From: UBA7985 sp049612785
Lineage (GTDB): Bacteria; Pseudomonadota; Alphaproteobacteria; UBA7985
Reading direction: 5' to 3'
NCBI GenBank assembly: GCA_049612785.1
Contig: JBMZBW010000013.1
Span: 1 to 36,951 of the forward strand
Length of the DNA: 36,951 nucleotides
The notes beneath the pieces are model-generated. The model saw nothing but the letters and a program-made list of their open reading frames with translations. It was not told the DNA's origin and did not search any database. A program made the position numbers and the translations under genes. This document shows positions 36,521-36,951 of this stretch, in pieces (position 1 is the stretch's first letter; each line of letters starts with the position of its first letter).

Positions 36521-36951
36521 GAGATGCTTCCTTTTCCATATCAATACACTAATGGTTATCAAAATATTGAAATGATACAAGAACTTCAAAATGGGATTTA
36601 ATTCAATTGTAATAATTAACGTATTGCAGCCGGGAAAAGCTGAGAAGTTGCCGCCTCAAACATGCAAGCGCCATGTCCGTCCATGCGGTGACAGGCCGTA
36701 GTGAAGCCCAACCGGGAAACAAGAGCGCAGGCTACGTCAGGTCCTTGCTCTGTGCCGTGCAAAACAAAGACTGGGGATTGCCCGCTTCGTTCGTTCCGCC
36801 CTACATGAGAGGAGTCGGCATGGCACCGCTTCAAACTTAAGCTAGTCTAAGCGTTTGGGGCGGACCATTTCGATGTGCCCAGCTAATGACTTTTGAAAAC
36901 ACATGAAACTACTTCGGCGATGGTTAGCTAATCAGTTTAAGAAAGCTTCGC
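36521..36951. other. Mostly unassigned end region
   Basis: About 430 bases without a supported gene. Bases 36521-36620 are AT-rich and should hold the promoter of the small secreted protein. Bases 36630-36840 are GC-richer and keep a 72-codon minus-strand frame open (36616-36834), but its only start is a TTG without a Shine-Dalgarno and the product is unrecognised. It could be the relic of an older gene. Confidence 0.4.
36903..36951 (+). CDS. Possible start of a gene running off the window
   Basis: An ATG at 36903 opens a frame without stop to the end of the window. The 16 visible residues begin MKLLRRWLANQFKKAS, basic and amphipathic. There is no strong Shine-Dalgarno (only GAAAACAC precedes it), so the call is weak. 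Confidence 0.25.
   Translation, partial: MKLLRRWLANQFKKAS

Noticed and set aside
36616..36834. A 72-codon minus-strand frame near the window end.
   Set aside because: Starts only at TTG with no Shine-Dalgarno and gives no recognisable product; described as unassigned sequence instead.

Overview
The window looks like part of a chromosome from a heterotrophic, probably marine alphaproteobacterium. This is inferred from gene content: TAXI-type TRAP transport, a GcvT-fused FAD demethylase, PutA paired with an Lrp-type regulator, a BKACE enzyme, PQQ and c-type cytochrome genes. No rRNA, tRNA, CRISPR array, insertion sequence or phage gene was seen. Genes are tightly packed, often with ATGA-type overlaps. 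AT-rich intergenic stretches occur mainly around 18.2-20.6 kb and 36.0-36.6 kb.

Region 1 (1-4674, + strand) is an organophosphate operon. It holds the 3' end of a sugar or glycerol-phosphate type binding protein, two UgpA/UgpE-like permeases, a GpdQ-like phosphodiesterase and a Na+/phosphate symporter of the NptA/PhoU type. A previously unlisted 20-codon leader ORF sits between the last two genes and is coupled to the symporter by an ATGA overlap. The logic fits import of a phosphodiester or glycerophosphate-like solute, hydrolysis, and handling of the released phosphate. The ABC ATPase must lie outside the window.

Region 2 (4787-18211) is an amino-acid and methylated-amine catabolic block. 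A minus-strand operon encodes a DMGDH/sarcosine-dehydrogenase-like FAD+GcvT protein, a BKACE beta-keto acid cleavage enzyme and a class III aminotransferase. Divergent from it are an RpiR regulator and a TAXI-TRAP transporter (binding protein plus fused permease). A near-identical 22-nt element lies in front of both the catabolic operon and the transporter and is a good candidate for the RpiR operator. PutA (proline to glutamate) and its divergent Lrp-type regulator follow. I infer a route in which an N-methylated beta-amino acid is imported, demethylated, transaminated to a beta-keto acid, and cleaved with acetyl-CoA.

Region 3 (18545-about 36.5 kb) is a quinoprotein alcohol dehydrogenase island. 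It starts with a LysR regulator, a four-helix membrane protein and a PQQ alcohol dehydrogenase carrying the Asp-Tyr-Asp signature of lanthanide-dependent enzymes. Unusually, that enzyme has Pro-Val where the PQQ-stacking Cys-Cys pair is expected. A c-type cytochrome, a secreted protein, a pentapeptide-repeat protein and an SNase-like protein follow. Next comes an ExbB/MotA-like channel with two unusual partners, then a lipocalin and a two-helix periplasmic protein. The island ends with two divergent operons encoding a Tau/Ssu-like importer and the ABC-2 type PQQ-associated ABC system (YVTN propeller, binding protein, permease, ATPase), related to lanthanide-linked Ped/Lut transporters, plus a membrane-anchored cytochrome c. 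The ATPase and permease of that ABC system lie on opposite strands, either side of one divergent promoter region. A 21-nt motif (18 of 21 identical) is shared between that promoter region and the upstream region of the dehydrogenase genes. A small secreted Asn/Gly/His-rich protein with its own terminator closes the block.

Functions are assigned from motifs and recalled family patterns only; no database search was possible.
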